Origin: DATBDE01 sp036270095
GTDB taxonomy: Bacteria > Actinomycetota > Thermoleophilia > Solirubrobacterales > Solirubrobacteraceae
Length of the DNA stretch: 48,087 nt
Assembly: GCA_036270095.1 (NCBI GenBank)
Contig: DATBDE010000128.1
Span: 1 to 48,087 of the forward strand
Reading direction: 5' to 3'
Position 1 is the first letter of the stretch, and each line of letters opens with the position of its first letter. Positions 24,876 through 33,693 of the stretch are shown one piece after another. A program made the position numbers and the translations under genes. The notes beneath the pieces are model-generated. The model worked only from the letters and a program-made list of their open reading frames with translations. It had not been told where the DNA came from and did not search any database.

Positions 24876-27325
24876 CCGCGCGAGTTTCCCTCGCCCCGGA
24901 CCCGTTGGTTCCCCGACGCGACGAGCTTCTCGACGAGCGGCGCCTCGCGGCTCTGCTCGGCGCCGACCGAGTCGAGCTCGTGCGCGTCAAGTACCGCGTC
25001 GGACGCGGCCTGGGCCTCGTCCTGCGCGTTGGTGTCGCCGGTCGCACGCACCTTGTCTCCGCGCGCTCGTTCCAGCCCGGCGAAGGCGTTCGCAACTTCG
25101 AGCGTGCGCTCGCCCGAGCCCCTGCCACGGTCGGACGGCTGCCGGCGGCGAGCTTCGCCCCCGACCTCGAGACCGTGTTCTGGACGTTTCCGCACGACCG
25201 CCGGATCGGCTCGCTCGGCATCCTGGAGGCCGGCAACGAGGACCTCGCGCGGGTGGCAGGCGCGCCGTGCCGGCCGCTCCTCGCTGCGTACGTCCCTGAA
25301 AAGGCGGCGACCGTGCGCTGCGTCGACGCTCGCGGGCGCATCCTCGCCTACGGGAAGGTCTACGGCGACGGGGAAGTCGCCCGACTGGCCTTCGCGACCC
25401 ATGCCGCCCTCGCCGCTCCGCTCGCCTCCGGCGGCGCGGCGCCGCACGTACCGCGCGCGCTCGCTCACGACGCCGCGCTCGGCGCGATCGCGATCGAGCC
25501 GGTCGACGGCGAGACGCTCGACACCGGCACGGGCAACGCGTCGCCGGCGGCGTTCGCGGCGCTCGGGGCGGCTCTGGCGACCCTGCATCGCGGGCCCGCG
25601 CCGCCGCTTGCGGCCTTCGAGCGCCTGACGCCCGCCCACTTGGAGCACGCGGCGAAGCTCATGGGCCGAGTCCGTCCGGACGTCGCCCTCGACGCCGCGA
25701 GGCTCGCGGACGCCCTCGCCTCGTCTTACGACGACGCCGAGGAGCGCGTGTGCCTGCACGGCGACGCGCACCCCAAGAACGCGATCCTCGGGTCCGGGGG
25801 TCTCGCACTCGTCGACCTCGACCAGGCGGCGCTCGGTCCGCCCGCCGCGGACCTGGGCGGCTTGCTCGCCGGCCTGCGCTATCAGCGCTGCATCGGCGCG
25901 CTGTCCGCCGCGCGCGAACGCGCGCTCGCCGGCGAACTGGTCGCCGGCTACCGCGCGGTGCGCGAGCCGCCGAGTGCGCGCTCGCTCGCGTGGCACACCG
26001 CCGCCGCGCTGCTGGCCGAGCGGGCGCTGCGCGCCGTCACGCGGGTGCGGCCCGACGGCCTCGAGCGCCTCGACGAGATCATCGCCGCTGCCCGGGAGGA
26101 GCACCGGCCCCGTCGTACGCGGAGGGGGCCACCCGGCAAGCCGGTCCTGTTGATGCACTGCCAGCACGCCGTCGGCCTCGGGCACCTGACGCGCTCGCTG
26201 GCTCTGGCGGCCGCCCTCGCCGAGCCGTTCCGGGTCGTCGTCTACTGCGGCGGAGCAGTGCCCTCGCACGTATCCGCTCCGGCCGGCGTCGAGATCGTCC
26301 AGCTCCCTCCGCTCAGCCGCAACCGGGAGGGGCGAGCGGTCTCGGTCGACGGGCGCTACACGCTCGAGCGGGCGCGGGAGCTCCGCGCAGAGCGGCTCGT
26401 CGACGGCGCGCGTGCGCTGCGTCCGGCGGTCGTGATTGCCGAGCTCTTCCCGTTCGGCCGGCGAGCGTTCGCCGGCGAGATCCAGGCGCTGATCGACGAG
26501 GCGCGCGCGCAACCGGCCGGGCCGGCCCTCATCGCGTGCAGCGTGCGCGACATCCTCGTCGGCCGCGGTGCCCAACAGCCGGACTTCGACGAGCGCGCGT
26601 GCGCTCTCGTCAACGCGCACTTCGACGCCATCCTGGTCCACGCCGATCCCCGCTTCGCACGCCTGGAGGAGTCCTTCCGGCCGCGGACGCCCATGCGCGC
26701 GCCCGTCCACTACACAGGCTTCGTCACGAACGGCGCCTCGGCCGCTCCCGCGCCCGCCGCCCGCGCCCCACGGGTCGTCGTCTCGGCCGGCGGGGGGAGC
26801 GTAGGCGAGCCGCTGCTGCACGCGGCGCTCGACGCTCAGCCCTCGCTGTGCCGCGACGACGGCTTGGCGATGCGGGTGATCGCGGGCCCGTTCCTCGCCG
26901 ACGAGGGATGGCAGGAGCTGCGCGCGCGTGCCGCTGGGCGCGACGGGCTCGAGCTCGTTCGCTCGGTGCCCGACCTTCCGGCCGAGCTGCGGAGCGCCAC
27001 CGTCTCGGTCAGCCAGTGCGGGTACAACACCGCCCTCGAGGTCTTGCGCGCGCGCGTGCCTGCGCTCGTCGTCCCCTATTTCGCGCCCGGCGAGGACGAG
27101 CAGACGCGCCGCGCCAGGCGCCTGGTGGAGCTGGGCGCCGTCCGCGCGCTCGCCGCGGACGAGGTCGACGGGCGGGCGCTCGCGCGCGAGGTGCGCACGT
27201 TGCGGCACTCACGCCCGCCCGCCGTTGACCTCGACATGGGCGGCGCACAGGCAAGCGCCGAGATCCTGAGCCGGCTGCACGCCCTACGTGCGACCGGGGC
27301 CGAACGGGCGGCGGTGGTCGCGTGA
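24872..27325 (+). CDS. Fusion: APH-like kinase domain + MurG-like glycosyltransferase
   Basis: 817 aa with two unrelated halves. Residues 1-410 form an aminoglycoside-phosphotransferase/choline-kinase-like domain: catalytic CLHGDAHPKN (H296, D298, N303) and the metal motif ALVDLDQAALGP about residue 315. After a basic linker (RRTRRGPPGKP, about 412-422) a GT-B glycosyltransferase begins with HAVGLGHLTRSLALAAALA and ends with SVSQCGYNTALEVLRARVPALV in the donor-binding site. Codon usage is even across the joint, and the downstream motif is continuous, so the fusion is not a frameshift product. Predicted: phosphorylation of a sugar or cyclitol coupled to its transfer. GTG start overlaps the lyase stop. 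Confidence 0.88.
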   Translation: MTARVSLAPDPLVPRRDELLDERRLAALLGADRVELVRVKYRVGRGLGLVLRVGVAGRTHLVSARSFQPGEGVRNFERALARAPATVGRLPAASFAPDLETVFWTFPHDRRIGSLGILEAGNEDLARVAGAPCRPLLAAYVPEKAATVRCVDARGRILAYGKVYGDGEVARLAFATHAALAAPLASGGAAPHVPRALAHDAALGAIAIEPVDGETLDTGTGNASPAAFAALGAALATLHRGPAPPLAAFERLTPAHLEHAAKLMGRVRPDVALDAARLADALASSYDDAEERVCLHGDAHPKNAILGSGGLALVDLDQAALGPPAADLGGLLAGLRYQRCIGALSAARERALAGELVAGYRAVREPPSARSLAWHTAAALLAERALRAVTRVRPDGLERLDEIIAAAREEHRPRRTRRGPPGKPVLLMHCQHAVGLGHLTRSLALAAALAEPFRVVVYCGGAVPSHVSAPAGVEIVQLPPLSRNREGRAVSVDGRYTLERARELRAERLVDGARALRPAVVIAELFPFGRRAFAGEIQALIDEARAQPAGPALIACSVRDILVGRGAQQPDFDERACALVNAHFDAILVHADPRFARLEESFRPRTPMRAPVHYTGFVTNGASAAPAPAARAPRVVVSAGGGSVGEPLLHAALDAQPSLCRDDGLAMRVIAGPFLADEGWQELRARAAGRDGLELVRSVPDLPAELRSATVSVSQCGYNTALEVLRARVPALVVPYFAPGEDEQTRRARRLVELGAVRALAADEVDGRALAREVRTLRHSRPPAVDLDMGGAQASAEILSRLHALRATGAERAAVVA

Positions 27326-29154
27326 GGCTGGCGGGCCTTCGCGGGTCGCACGGCGATCGCGGCGCTACGTGGCGTGCGCTGAGGCCGTTCCTCACGCCCC
27401 AGTGGCCAGCGCTCGCCGGCGCCTGCGGCGCCAACGTCGTCCTCGCGCTGGTCGAGCTCGCGAAGCCGTGGCCGCTCGCGCTCGCGCTCGACCAGATCGT
27501 GCGGTCGCGGTCCGCTCCCTTCGACCTGAGCCCGAGCGACACGCGCATGCTGCTGGTCATCGTCGCGCTCGTCGTGGTCATCGCGCTCGCCGAGGCGCTT
27601 GCGGACTACTTCTCCGACCTGTGGCTCTACAGCGCGGGCGAGCGCATCACGCACACGCTGCGTGTCGCGGTCTACGAGCACCTCCACCGCCTGTCGCTCG
27701 GCTATCACCAGCGAACCCCTAAGGGCGACCTCGTGGCGCGCGTGACCGAGGACGTCACGGCGGTCGGGGATCTCTTCGCCGAGTCGCTCGGCACCATCGC
27801 CCAGAGCGCCGTGCTGCTGATCGGTATGGCGGTCGTGACGTTCGTGATCGACCCCGTCCTCGCGCTCGTCGCCTTCATGGCCATGCCGGCGTTGGGGCTG
27901 CTCAGCTACCGCTACCGCGTGCGCGTGCGCCAGGGGGCGCGTGCTCAGCGCGCGCACGAGGGCGAGATCGCCTCGCTCGCCGGGGAGGCGCTCTCCGCCA
28001 TGGCCGTCGTCAAGGCGTCGGGCTCGGAGCGCTTCGAGGGCGAGCGCGTGCACGGGCGCAGCGCCGAGCGCATGCGCATCGGCATGGAGGTCTCGCGCCT
28101 CCAAGCCCGCTTCGACGGCCTCATCGGCGTGGTCACGGCGGTCGCCACCGCGCTGGTCATCGGGTTGGGCGTCGTCCGCATCGCCCACGGCTCGCTCTCC
28201 CCCGGCGACCTCGTCGTCTTCGCGATGTACGTGCGGCGGGTCAACAGCCCGCTACGCGGCATCGCGCGCGAGGCGACCAAGGTCTCGCGGACGATGGCGC
28301 GCGCCGACCGCATCGCCGAGGTGCTCGCCGTCGATGAGGTCGTCGACGACCCGCCCGGCGGATACTCCGGGCCGCCGGCGGCGGGCGCGGTCGCGCTCGA
28401 CCGTGTCTCGTTCCGCTACGCCAGCGAACGGCCCGTACTCGAGGAAATCAGCCTCCGCGTGCAACCGCGGTCCTGCGTCGCGCTCGTGGGTCCCTCCGGA
28501 GCGGGCAAGTCGACGATCGGCGCGCTGATCGTGCGGCTGTTCGACCCGACCGCGGGGCGTGTGCTCATCGACGGCCGCGACGCGCGCGAGTGCTCGCTCT
28601 CCTGGCTGCGGGCGCAGACCGGCGTGGTGCTGCAGGACACGGTCCTGTTCACCGGAACCGTCGAAGAGAACATCGCCTACGGCACCGACGCCGACCGCGC
28701 CCGGGTCGTGGCCGCCGCGCGCGCTGTGGCGGCCGATGAGTTCATCCGCTCGTTGCCCGAGGGCTACGACACGCGTCTAGGCCCGCAGGGCGTCGGCCTC
28801 TCGGGCGGCCAGCGCCAGCGCATCGGGCTCGCGCGCACGCTCGTGCGCGACCCGCGGATCCTGGTTCTCGACGAGCCGACCACCGGCCTGGACGCGGAGA
28901 GTGAGGCAGCCGTGATCACGGGCCTTCGCGCGCTGCTCCCCGGCCGCACGACTTTGGTCATCAGCCACTCAATGGCGCTCGCCGCGACGGCCGACGAGGT
29001 CATCATCCTCGAGGGCGGGCGCATCGTGGCACACGGACCGCCGCGCGCGGTCCTCGACGAACACGCGCGCGCCTTCGCGAACGTCGGCGCGACGCAGCCG
29101 GCGGCGAGGCGCCACGCGGACTTCGCGCACGAGCGGATCGGGGTGCGTCGATGA
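27322..29154 (+). CDS. ABC exporter, fused membrane and ATPase domains (MsbA/PglK type)
   Basis: 610 aa half-transporter. Six transmembrane helices lie in about residues 30-310, with the coupling-helix region EHLHRLSLGYHQRTPKGDLV. The ATPase domain has Walker A GPSGAGKST (about 389), Q-loop VVLQDTVLF, signature LSGGQRQR (about 492), Walker B ILVLDEPT, and H-loop VISHS. It works as a homodimer. Its position inside a glycosyltransferase operon suggests it flips a lipid-linked oligosaccharide or exports the glycan, as PglK does. Drug export is less likely here. GTGA overlap with the fusion gene. Confidence 0.92.
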   Translation: MRLAGLRGSHGDRGATWRALRPFLTPQWPALAGACGANVVLALVELAKPWPLALALDQIVRSRSAPFDLSPSDTRMLLVIVALVVVIALAEALADYFSDLWLYSAGERITHTLRVAVYEHLHRLSLGYHQRTPKGDLVARVTEDVTAVGDLFAESLGTIAQSAVLLIGMAVVTFVIDPVLALVAFMAMPALGLLSYRYRVRVRQGARAQRAHEGEIASLAGEALSAMAVVKASGSERFEGERVHGRSAERMRIGMEVSRLQARFDGLIGVVTAVATALVIGLGVVRIAHGSLSPGDLVVFAMYVRRVNSPLRGIAREATKVSRTMARADRIAEVLAVDEVVDDPPGGYSGPPAAGAVALDRVSFRYASERPVLEEISLRVQPRSCVALVGPSGAGKSTIGALIVRLFDPTAGRVLIDGRDARECSLSWLRAQTGVVLQDTVLFTGTVEENIAYGTDADRARVVAAARAVAADEFIRSLPEGYDTRLGPQGVGLSGGQRQRIGLARTLVRDPRILVLDEPTTGLDAESEAAVITGLRALLPGRTTLVISHSMALAATADEVIILEGGRIVAHGPPRAVLDEHARAFANVGATQPAARRHADFAHERIGVRR

Positions 29155-30257
29155 GCGACTTCGTCGGAGTCGGAGTCGTGGGCGCGGGAGCGATCTTCGA
29201 CCAGCACGCGCTCGCCCTCTCCGCGCTCGGCGGGCGGGCGCGGCTCGTCGCCGTCTGCGACGTGGACGACATGAAGCTCCGCGCGGCGGCCAGCGCACAT
29301 CGCGTGGCCATCGTCTGCCGCGACTTCGCGGCCCTACTGCACCGACCCGACGTCGATCTCGTCGCCGTGTGCACTCCGCCGGCGTTCCACGAGGAAGCCG
29401 TCGTCGGCGCCCTGCGCGCTGGCAAGCACGTCGTCTGCGAGAAGCCGCTGGCCCCGACACTGGCGGCGGCGGACCGCATCATCGCGGTCGCTGAGGAGCA
29501 TGCCGGTCGCCTGTCCGTCGTGTACCAGTTCCGCTACCTGCCCGCCGTGCGGCGGGCCCTGTGGGCGCGTAACGCGGGGGAGCTGGGGAGCCTGCTCTTC
29601 GGGCGCTTCCATCGCTTCGCGCGCTTCCGGCGTCCCGGTAGGGCCGCGCGCGCCCCATGGTGGGGCAGCTGGGACATTGCCGGCGGCGGCACCGTGATGA
29701 CCCAGCTCATCCACGAGCTCGATCTCGCCTGCCTGCTGTTCGGGCCGGCCGCACAGGTGTCGGCCGTGGCGGACACGCTCAACGCGGAGATCGAGTCCGA
29801 GGACACCTGCGCCTCGGTCGTGCGCTTCGGCAGCGGCGCCATCGTCACCTGCCAGTCGACGATGTGCGCGCATCGCTCGCGGGCGGGCTTCGACGTGATC
29901 GGCACCCGCGGATCGGCGCACTCGCCGTGGGCCTTCGAGTGCCTCGACCACGTGCACCGCGAGCAGGTCCGCACCGCGGCGCTTGCGGCGGTGCCCGACA
30001 GCGATGCGCCGGCCAGCGCCCACGCGCCTTACCTCGCGGACGTGCTCGACGCGGTCGAGGCCGAGCGGGCACTGCCGAGCGGTCCGTCAGAGGCACGCCC
30101 GTCGCTCGAGCTGGCCACGGCGATCTACGCGGCGAGCGTGAGCGGTGAGTCGGTCACGCTGCCCATCGGGCCGTCTCATCCCTGCTACGGCGGAATAACG
30201 CGCGCCGACTACGAGGGCCGGCCGTCACGCCGCGGGGAGGTGGGCGTTGCTGCCTGA
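29151..30257 (+). CDS. Gfo/Idh/MocA-family dehydrogenase
   Basis: 368 aa. N-terminal Rossmann fold (VGVVGAGAIFDQHALAL), the family motif CEKPLAPTL with catalytic-type Lys (about residue 97), and C-terminal domain with GGTVMTQLIHELDLACLLFG containing the conserved H..D pair. NAD(P)-dependent oxidation of a sugar or inositol hydroxyl. Next to a DegT aminotransferase it probably makes the keto-sugar (or inosose) that the latter aminates, as in the WlbA/WlbE pairing. ATGA overlap with the ABC gene. Confidence 0.9.
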   Translation: MSDFVGVGVVGAGAIFDQHALALSALGGRARLVAVCDVDDMKLRAAASAHRVAIVCRDFAALLHRPDVDLVAVCTPPAFHEEAVVGALRAGKHVVCEKPLAPTLAAADRIIAVAEEHAGRLSVVYQFRYLPAVRRALWARNAGELGSLLFGRFHRFARFRRPGRAARAPWWGSWDIAGGGTVMTQLIHELDLACLLFGPAAQVSAVADTLNAEIESEDTCASVVRFGSGAIVTCQSTMCAHRSRAGFDVIGTRGSAHSPWAFECLDHVHREQVRTAALAAVPDSDAPASAHAPYLADVLDAVEAERALPSGPSEARPSLELATAIYAASVSGESVTLPIGPSHPCYGGITRADYEGRPSRRGEVGVAA

Positions 30258-31554
30258 CACTCGCCTCGCGATCCACGGGGGACCGCGCGCGGTGTCGGTG
30301 CCCTACGACGAGCGCTGGCGCTCGGTACACGCAAGCGACGTCGACGCGATCGCCGGCCACGCGATGCGCAACGTCACCACGCTCTCCAAAGGAGACGGCG
30401 CGATTGCCGACTTCGAACGGCGGTTCGCGCAGGTCACCGGGACGCGCCACGCACTGGCCATGAACAGCGGCACCGCGTCGCTGCACAGCGCCTACTTCGC
30501 GGCCGGCGTTTCCCCCGGCTCCGAGGTGATCGTCCCTTCGTACACGTTCTTCGCCTCCGCCGCCCCGATCCTGCAGTGCGGGGCGACGGCCGTCTTCTGC
30601 GACGTCGACCGGCGCACGCTTACCGCCGACCCGGCCGACGTCGAGCGCCGCATCACCCCGCGCACGCGCGCCATCTGCGTGGTGCACATGTGGGGGAACC
30701 CCGCGCCGCTCGATCGCTTCACGCAGCTCGCCCAGCGCCACGGCGTCGCGCTGATCGAGGACTGCTCGCATGCCCACGGCGCGTCGTATCTGGGGCGCCC
30801 AGTCGGCGGCTGGGGAGACATCGGTTGCTTCAGCCTGCAGGGCGCCAAGGCGGTGTCGGGCGGCGAGGCCGGCATCGCCGTGACCGACGAGCCCGAGCTG
30901 TTCGACCGCATGCTCCTGCTCGGCCACTACGGCCGCCTCAAGAAGGGCCAGGCCAAGGACACGTTCGACACCGACCACCTGAGCCTCGGCCTCAAGTACC
31001 GCCCCCACCTGTACGCCGTGCTGCTCGCGCAGGGCAGCCTCTCCCGCCTCGACGAGCTCAACCGACGCCGCGGCCACAACTACGCGATCCTCACCGAAGA
31101 GCTCGACGGCTGCCGCGCCGTGCAGCCGATCCCGACGACTCCCGGCGCCGTCCGCGGCGGGTTCCTCGAGTACATCCTGCGCTACGACCCCGAACAGGTC
31201 GACGGCTTGCGCCGAGACGAGTTCATCGCGGCCGCGAAGGCAGAAGGCGTGCCGATCGCGCCGGAGCGCTACGCGGCCGTCGGCCGGCGGGCGCGCTTGC
31301 TGCACGAGTCCCCCATCTTCGCCTCCCAGCACCCCTACGCACTCCGCGACGGCACACCCCCGACCGCCGGGCCGAGAGAACAAGGTCCGCTGCCGGTCAC
31401 CGAAGCGCTCCGAGGCACGCTCATGACGCTGCCTGCCTTCACCGAGGTGTCAGAGCGCTTCGTCCGCCAATGCGCCCGAGCCTTGCGCAAGGTGGCCGCG
31501 GCCGCGGGCGACGCGACGCGATCCGAGCGGGTGGGCGAGGAGGTTCGCACGTGA
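30247..31554 (+). CDS. DegT/DnrJ/EryC1/StrS aminotransferase
   Basis: 435 aa from TTG 30247, which has GGGGAGG 7 nt upstream and overlaps the dehydrogenase by 11 nt. PLP enzyme: NSGTASLHSAYFAAGV, VIVPSYTFFASAAPIL, IEDCSHAHGASY (Asp that pairs with the pyridine N), and the lysine motif CFSLQGAKAVSGGEAG. EDCxHAHGA and the Q-x-x-K-x-x-xxGE form resemble the branch containing AHBA synthase and scyllo-inosose aminotransferase more than common perosamine-type enzymes; this is recall, not a search. It would aminate the keto product of the neighbouring dehydrogenase. Confidence 0.9.
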   Translation: MLPDTRLAIHGGPRAVSVPYDERWRSVHASDVDAIAGHAMRNVTTLSKGDGAIADFERRFAQVTGTRHALAMNSGTASLHSAYFAAGVSPGSEVIVPSYTFFASAAPILQCGATAVFCDVDRRTLTADPADVERRITPRTRAICVVHMWGNPAPLDRFTQLAQRHGVALIEDCSHAHGASYLGRPVGGWGDIGCFSLQGAKAVSGGEAGIAVTDEPELFDRMLLLGHYGRLKKGQAKDTFDTDHLSLGLKYRPHLYAVLLAQGSLSRLDELNRRRGHNYAILTEELDGCRAVQPIPTTPGAVRGGFLEYILRYDPEQVDGLRRDEFIAAAKAEGVPIAPERYAAVGRRARLLHESPIFASQHPYALRDGTPPTAGPREQGPLPVTEALRGTLMTLPAFTEVSERFVRQCARALRKVAAAAGDATRSERVGEEVRT

Positions 31555-31574
31555 TCAACGGTCAGCCTCGATGA
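31551..31574 (+). other. Seven-codon bridging mini-ORF
   Basis: GTG 31551 overlaps the aminotransferase stop (GTGA), encodes VINGQPR, and stops at a TGA that overlaps the ATG of the deacetylase (ATGA). A GAGGAGG stretch at about 31537-31543 is well placed for this GTG, while the deacetylase ATG has no good site of its own. It could pass ribosomes from one gene to the next, or be the trace of a one-base shift in a longer deacetylase N-terminus. Confidence 0.4.
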
Positions 31575-32356
31575 CGACGTGGCTCAAACCCGTTCGCGAC
31601 GCGCTCGACGACGCGCGTGCGCTCGTCCCCGTCTTCATCCGCGATGACGACGCCGGCTGGGACGACGAGCGGCTCATCGGCCTGCTCGACCTGCTCGCCG
31701 GCCTCGGACTGCCCGTCGACCTCGCGGCGATCCCCACGCAAGTGGGGCCTGCGCTCGCCCGCGAGCTGTGCGAGCGGATCGACGCCCCTGGCCCCCCGGT
31801 CGGCATCCACCAGCATGGGCTGGCGCACGTCAACCACGAGCGCGAAGGGCGCAAGGCCGAGTTCGGACCTACGCGCTCGGCCGGCGACCAGCGACGCGAC
31901 ATACTCGAGGGGCGCGAGCGGCTCGGCGCGCTTCTCGGCGGGCGCGTAGCGCCCATCTTCACGCCGCCGTGGAATCGCTGTAGCGCCGTGACCGCTGCCT
32001 GCCTCGGCGAGCTCGGCTTCCACGCGCTGTCGCGCGACGCCGCTGCCCCGGCCGCGAACGCCCCCGGCCTGACCGAGATCCCGATCCACGTCGACTGGTT
32101 CGCGCGGCGCAAGCGCGAGCGCCTGAGCTGTGCCGCCGTCGCAGAGCGAATGGCGGCCGATATCACCCGCGGCACAACGCCGCTCGGAGTGATGCTGCAC
32201 CACGCGGTCATGGATGCGCGCGAGCGCGCGTCGGCCGGCGAGCTTCTCGACCTGCTCGCCTACCACCCGATGGTGCGACCGAGCCCGATGCTCGCGCTCG
32301 CCGAGCAGCCGCTCACCGCCGCTCGCGGACGCGACGTCGCGGGGGCCGCGCGTTGA
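31571..32356 (+). CDS. Polysaccharide deacetylase-like protein
   Basis: 261 aa. Opens with VPVFIRDDDAGWDDERLIGL, the Asp motif typical of NodB-fold/DUF2334-like deacetylases, then GIHQHGLAHVNHE (the His-x-His metal region), IFTPPWNR, and HVDWF and MLHHAVMD near the end. This fits a divalent-metal-dependent CE4-like enzyme that removes acetyl groups from an amino sugar. No signal peptide, so it may act on a nucleotide- or lipid-linked precursor. Sits 16 nt after the aminotransferase and its stop overlaps the epimerase start. Confidence 0.78.
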   Translation: MTTWLKPVRDALDDARALVPVFIRDDDAGWDDERLIGLLDLLAGLGLPVDLAAIPTQVGPALARELCERIDAPGPPVGIHQHGLAHVNHEREGRKAEFGPTRSAGDQRRDILEGRERLGALLGGRVAPIFTPPWNRCSAVTAACLGELGFHALSRDAAAPAANAPGLTEIPIHVDWFARRKRERLSCAAVAERMAADITRGTTPLGVMLHHAVMDARERASAGELLDLLAYHPMVRPSPMLALAEQPLTAARGRDVAGAAR

Positions 32357-33321
32357 CTCGCTGCCTCGTCACCGGCTGCGCCGGCTTCATCGGCTCGCAG
32401 CTCGCCGAGGCGCTGCTCACGGACGGCCACACCGTCCTCGGCATCGACTGCTTCAACGACAACTACGATCGCGCCGACAAGCTCGCCAACCTCTGCCGCG
32501 CGCGCGACTGGGCTGGCTTCGAGTTCGTCCCCATCGACCTCGCCCGCGGCGAGCTCGAGGATCTCGTCGACGCGTCCGACACCGTCTTCCACCTCGCCGC
32601 CGAGCCCGGCGTGCGCTCCAGCTGGGGAGGCCGCTTCGAGACCTACGTGCGCAACAACGTGCTCGCGACGCAGTGCCTACTCGAGGCGGCCAAGCGCCAC
32701 CCTCGCAAGCGCTTCGTGCTCGCGTCGTCCTCGTCGGTGTACGGCAACGCCGAGACCCTTCCGACGCCGGAGTCGGCGACGCCCAGGCCGTTCTCGCCCT
32801 ACGGAATGACCAAGCTCGCCGCCGAGCACCTCTGCGACCTCTACCACGGCAACTACGGCGTCGACACCGTCGCCCTGCGCTACTTCTCCGTGTACGGCCC
32901 GCGCCAGCGCCCAGACATGGCCTTCAACCGGTTCTGCCGCGCGGCGATCGCCGGGACGCCACTGACCGTCTACGGCGACGGGCGTCAGACCCGCGACTTC
33001 ACCTGTGTAGCGGACGTCGTCCGCGCCACCCGCGCCGCCGCGGAGGCCACCGATGCCTCCGGCCGGGTGTACAACATCGGCGGCGGCGCGCAGGTCAGCC
33101 TCGCGCAGGCGCTCGAGCTGATCGAAGGCTACGCCGGCCGGCCGCTCGCGATCGAGCACCTCGCCGGCGAGCGCGGCGACGTGCGCGACACCGGCGCCGA
33201 CACCTCGCGGGCGCGCGCCGAGCTGGGCTTCGAGCCCACCGTGCCGCTCGAGGACGGCCTGCGTGAGGAGTTCGAGTGGGCGCTGGGCGCAACGCGCGCC
33301 CGCGAGCTCGCGCGCGCCTAA
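32353..33321 (+). CDS. NAD-dependent sugar-nucleotide epimerase/dehydratase
   Basis: 322 aa extended SDR. CLVTGCAGFIGSQLAEALL (TGxxGFIG, residues 7-13), LAAEPGVRSSW, catalytic SSSSVYG and YGMTKLAAEHL (Y-x-x-x-K), and LRYFSVYGPRQRPDMAF. RQRPDMA and the AAEPGVR motif point to the UDP-glucuronate/UDP-glucose 4-epimerase branch. TTG start overlaps the deacetylase stop (TTGA). Last gene of the operon; it would supply an epimerised donor sugar such as UDP-GalA or UDP-Gal. Confidence 0.9.
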   Translation: MTRCLVTGCAGFIGSQLAEALLTDGHTVLGIDCFNDNYDRADKLANLCRARDWAGFEFVPIDLARGELEDLVDASDTVFHLAAEPGVRSSWGGRFETYVRNNVLATQCLLEAAKRHPRKRFVLASSSSVYGNAETLPTPESATPRPFSPYGMTKLAAEHLCDLYHGNYGVDTVALRYFSVYGPRQRPDMAFNRFCRAAIAGTPLTVYGDGRQTRDFTCVADVVRATRAAAEATDASGRVYNIGGGAQVSLAQALELIEGYAGRPLAIEHLAGERGDVRDTGADTSRARAELGFEPTVPLEDGLREEFEWALGATRARELARA

Positions 33322-33365
33322 CCATGAGGCGCCCTAGGCCCCTTCCCCGACCCTCCACCAGCCGG

Positions 33366-33680
33366 CTAATCGACCGCTTCGCAGACCCAAATCTCCGCTC
33401 CACACCGCGGAGTTTCTGAGTACAACGCGCCCATCTCGGTCGTCGACGCCACGTCGTCGCGGTCGAGCGTTACCAGCCCGATGTCGACCAGGCCGCGCAC
33501 GAGCCGGCGCAGCAGGTCCGGTCGCGCGTCGGCGGCGGCGCTGAGCTCGTCGACGGTCATCGGCCCGTCGGCGAGTAGGTCGGCCAGCCGCAGGCCCGCC
33601 ATGGCACTGGCGAGCTGGACCGGGATGTGGCCGACGAGCGGGTTGCGCCGGTGCTCGGCCGGTCCGGGTGGCCCGGTCAT
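33366..33680 (-). pseudogene. N-terminal dimerisation domain of an O-methyltransferase, truncated
   Basis: 104 aa from ATG 33680. The winged-helix dimerisation domain of acetylserotonin-type methyltransferases is clear (VQLASAMAGLRLADLLADGP, VDELSAAADARPDLLRRLVR), but the frame ends soon after LVTLDRDDVASTTEMGALYS. The entire SAM-binding catalytic domain (about 200 residues) is absent; the remaining space to the epimerase is 44 bp. A relic rather than a functional enzyme. Confidence 0.65.
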
Positions 33681-33693
33681 CGGACGCCCTGTG

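Noticed and set aside
22428..27208. Very long minus-strand open frames (706 and 908 codons) opposite the glycan operon
   Set aside because: High-GC shadows of the real plus-strand genes; products are Arg/Gly/Val/Asp-rich without motifs, and no start signals are present.
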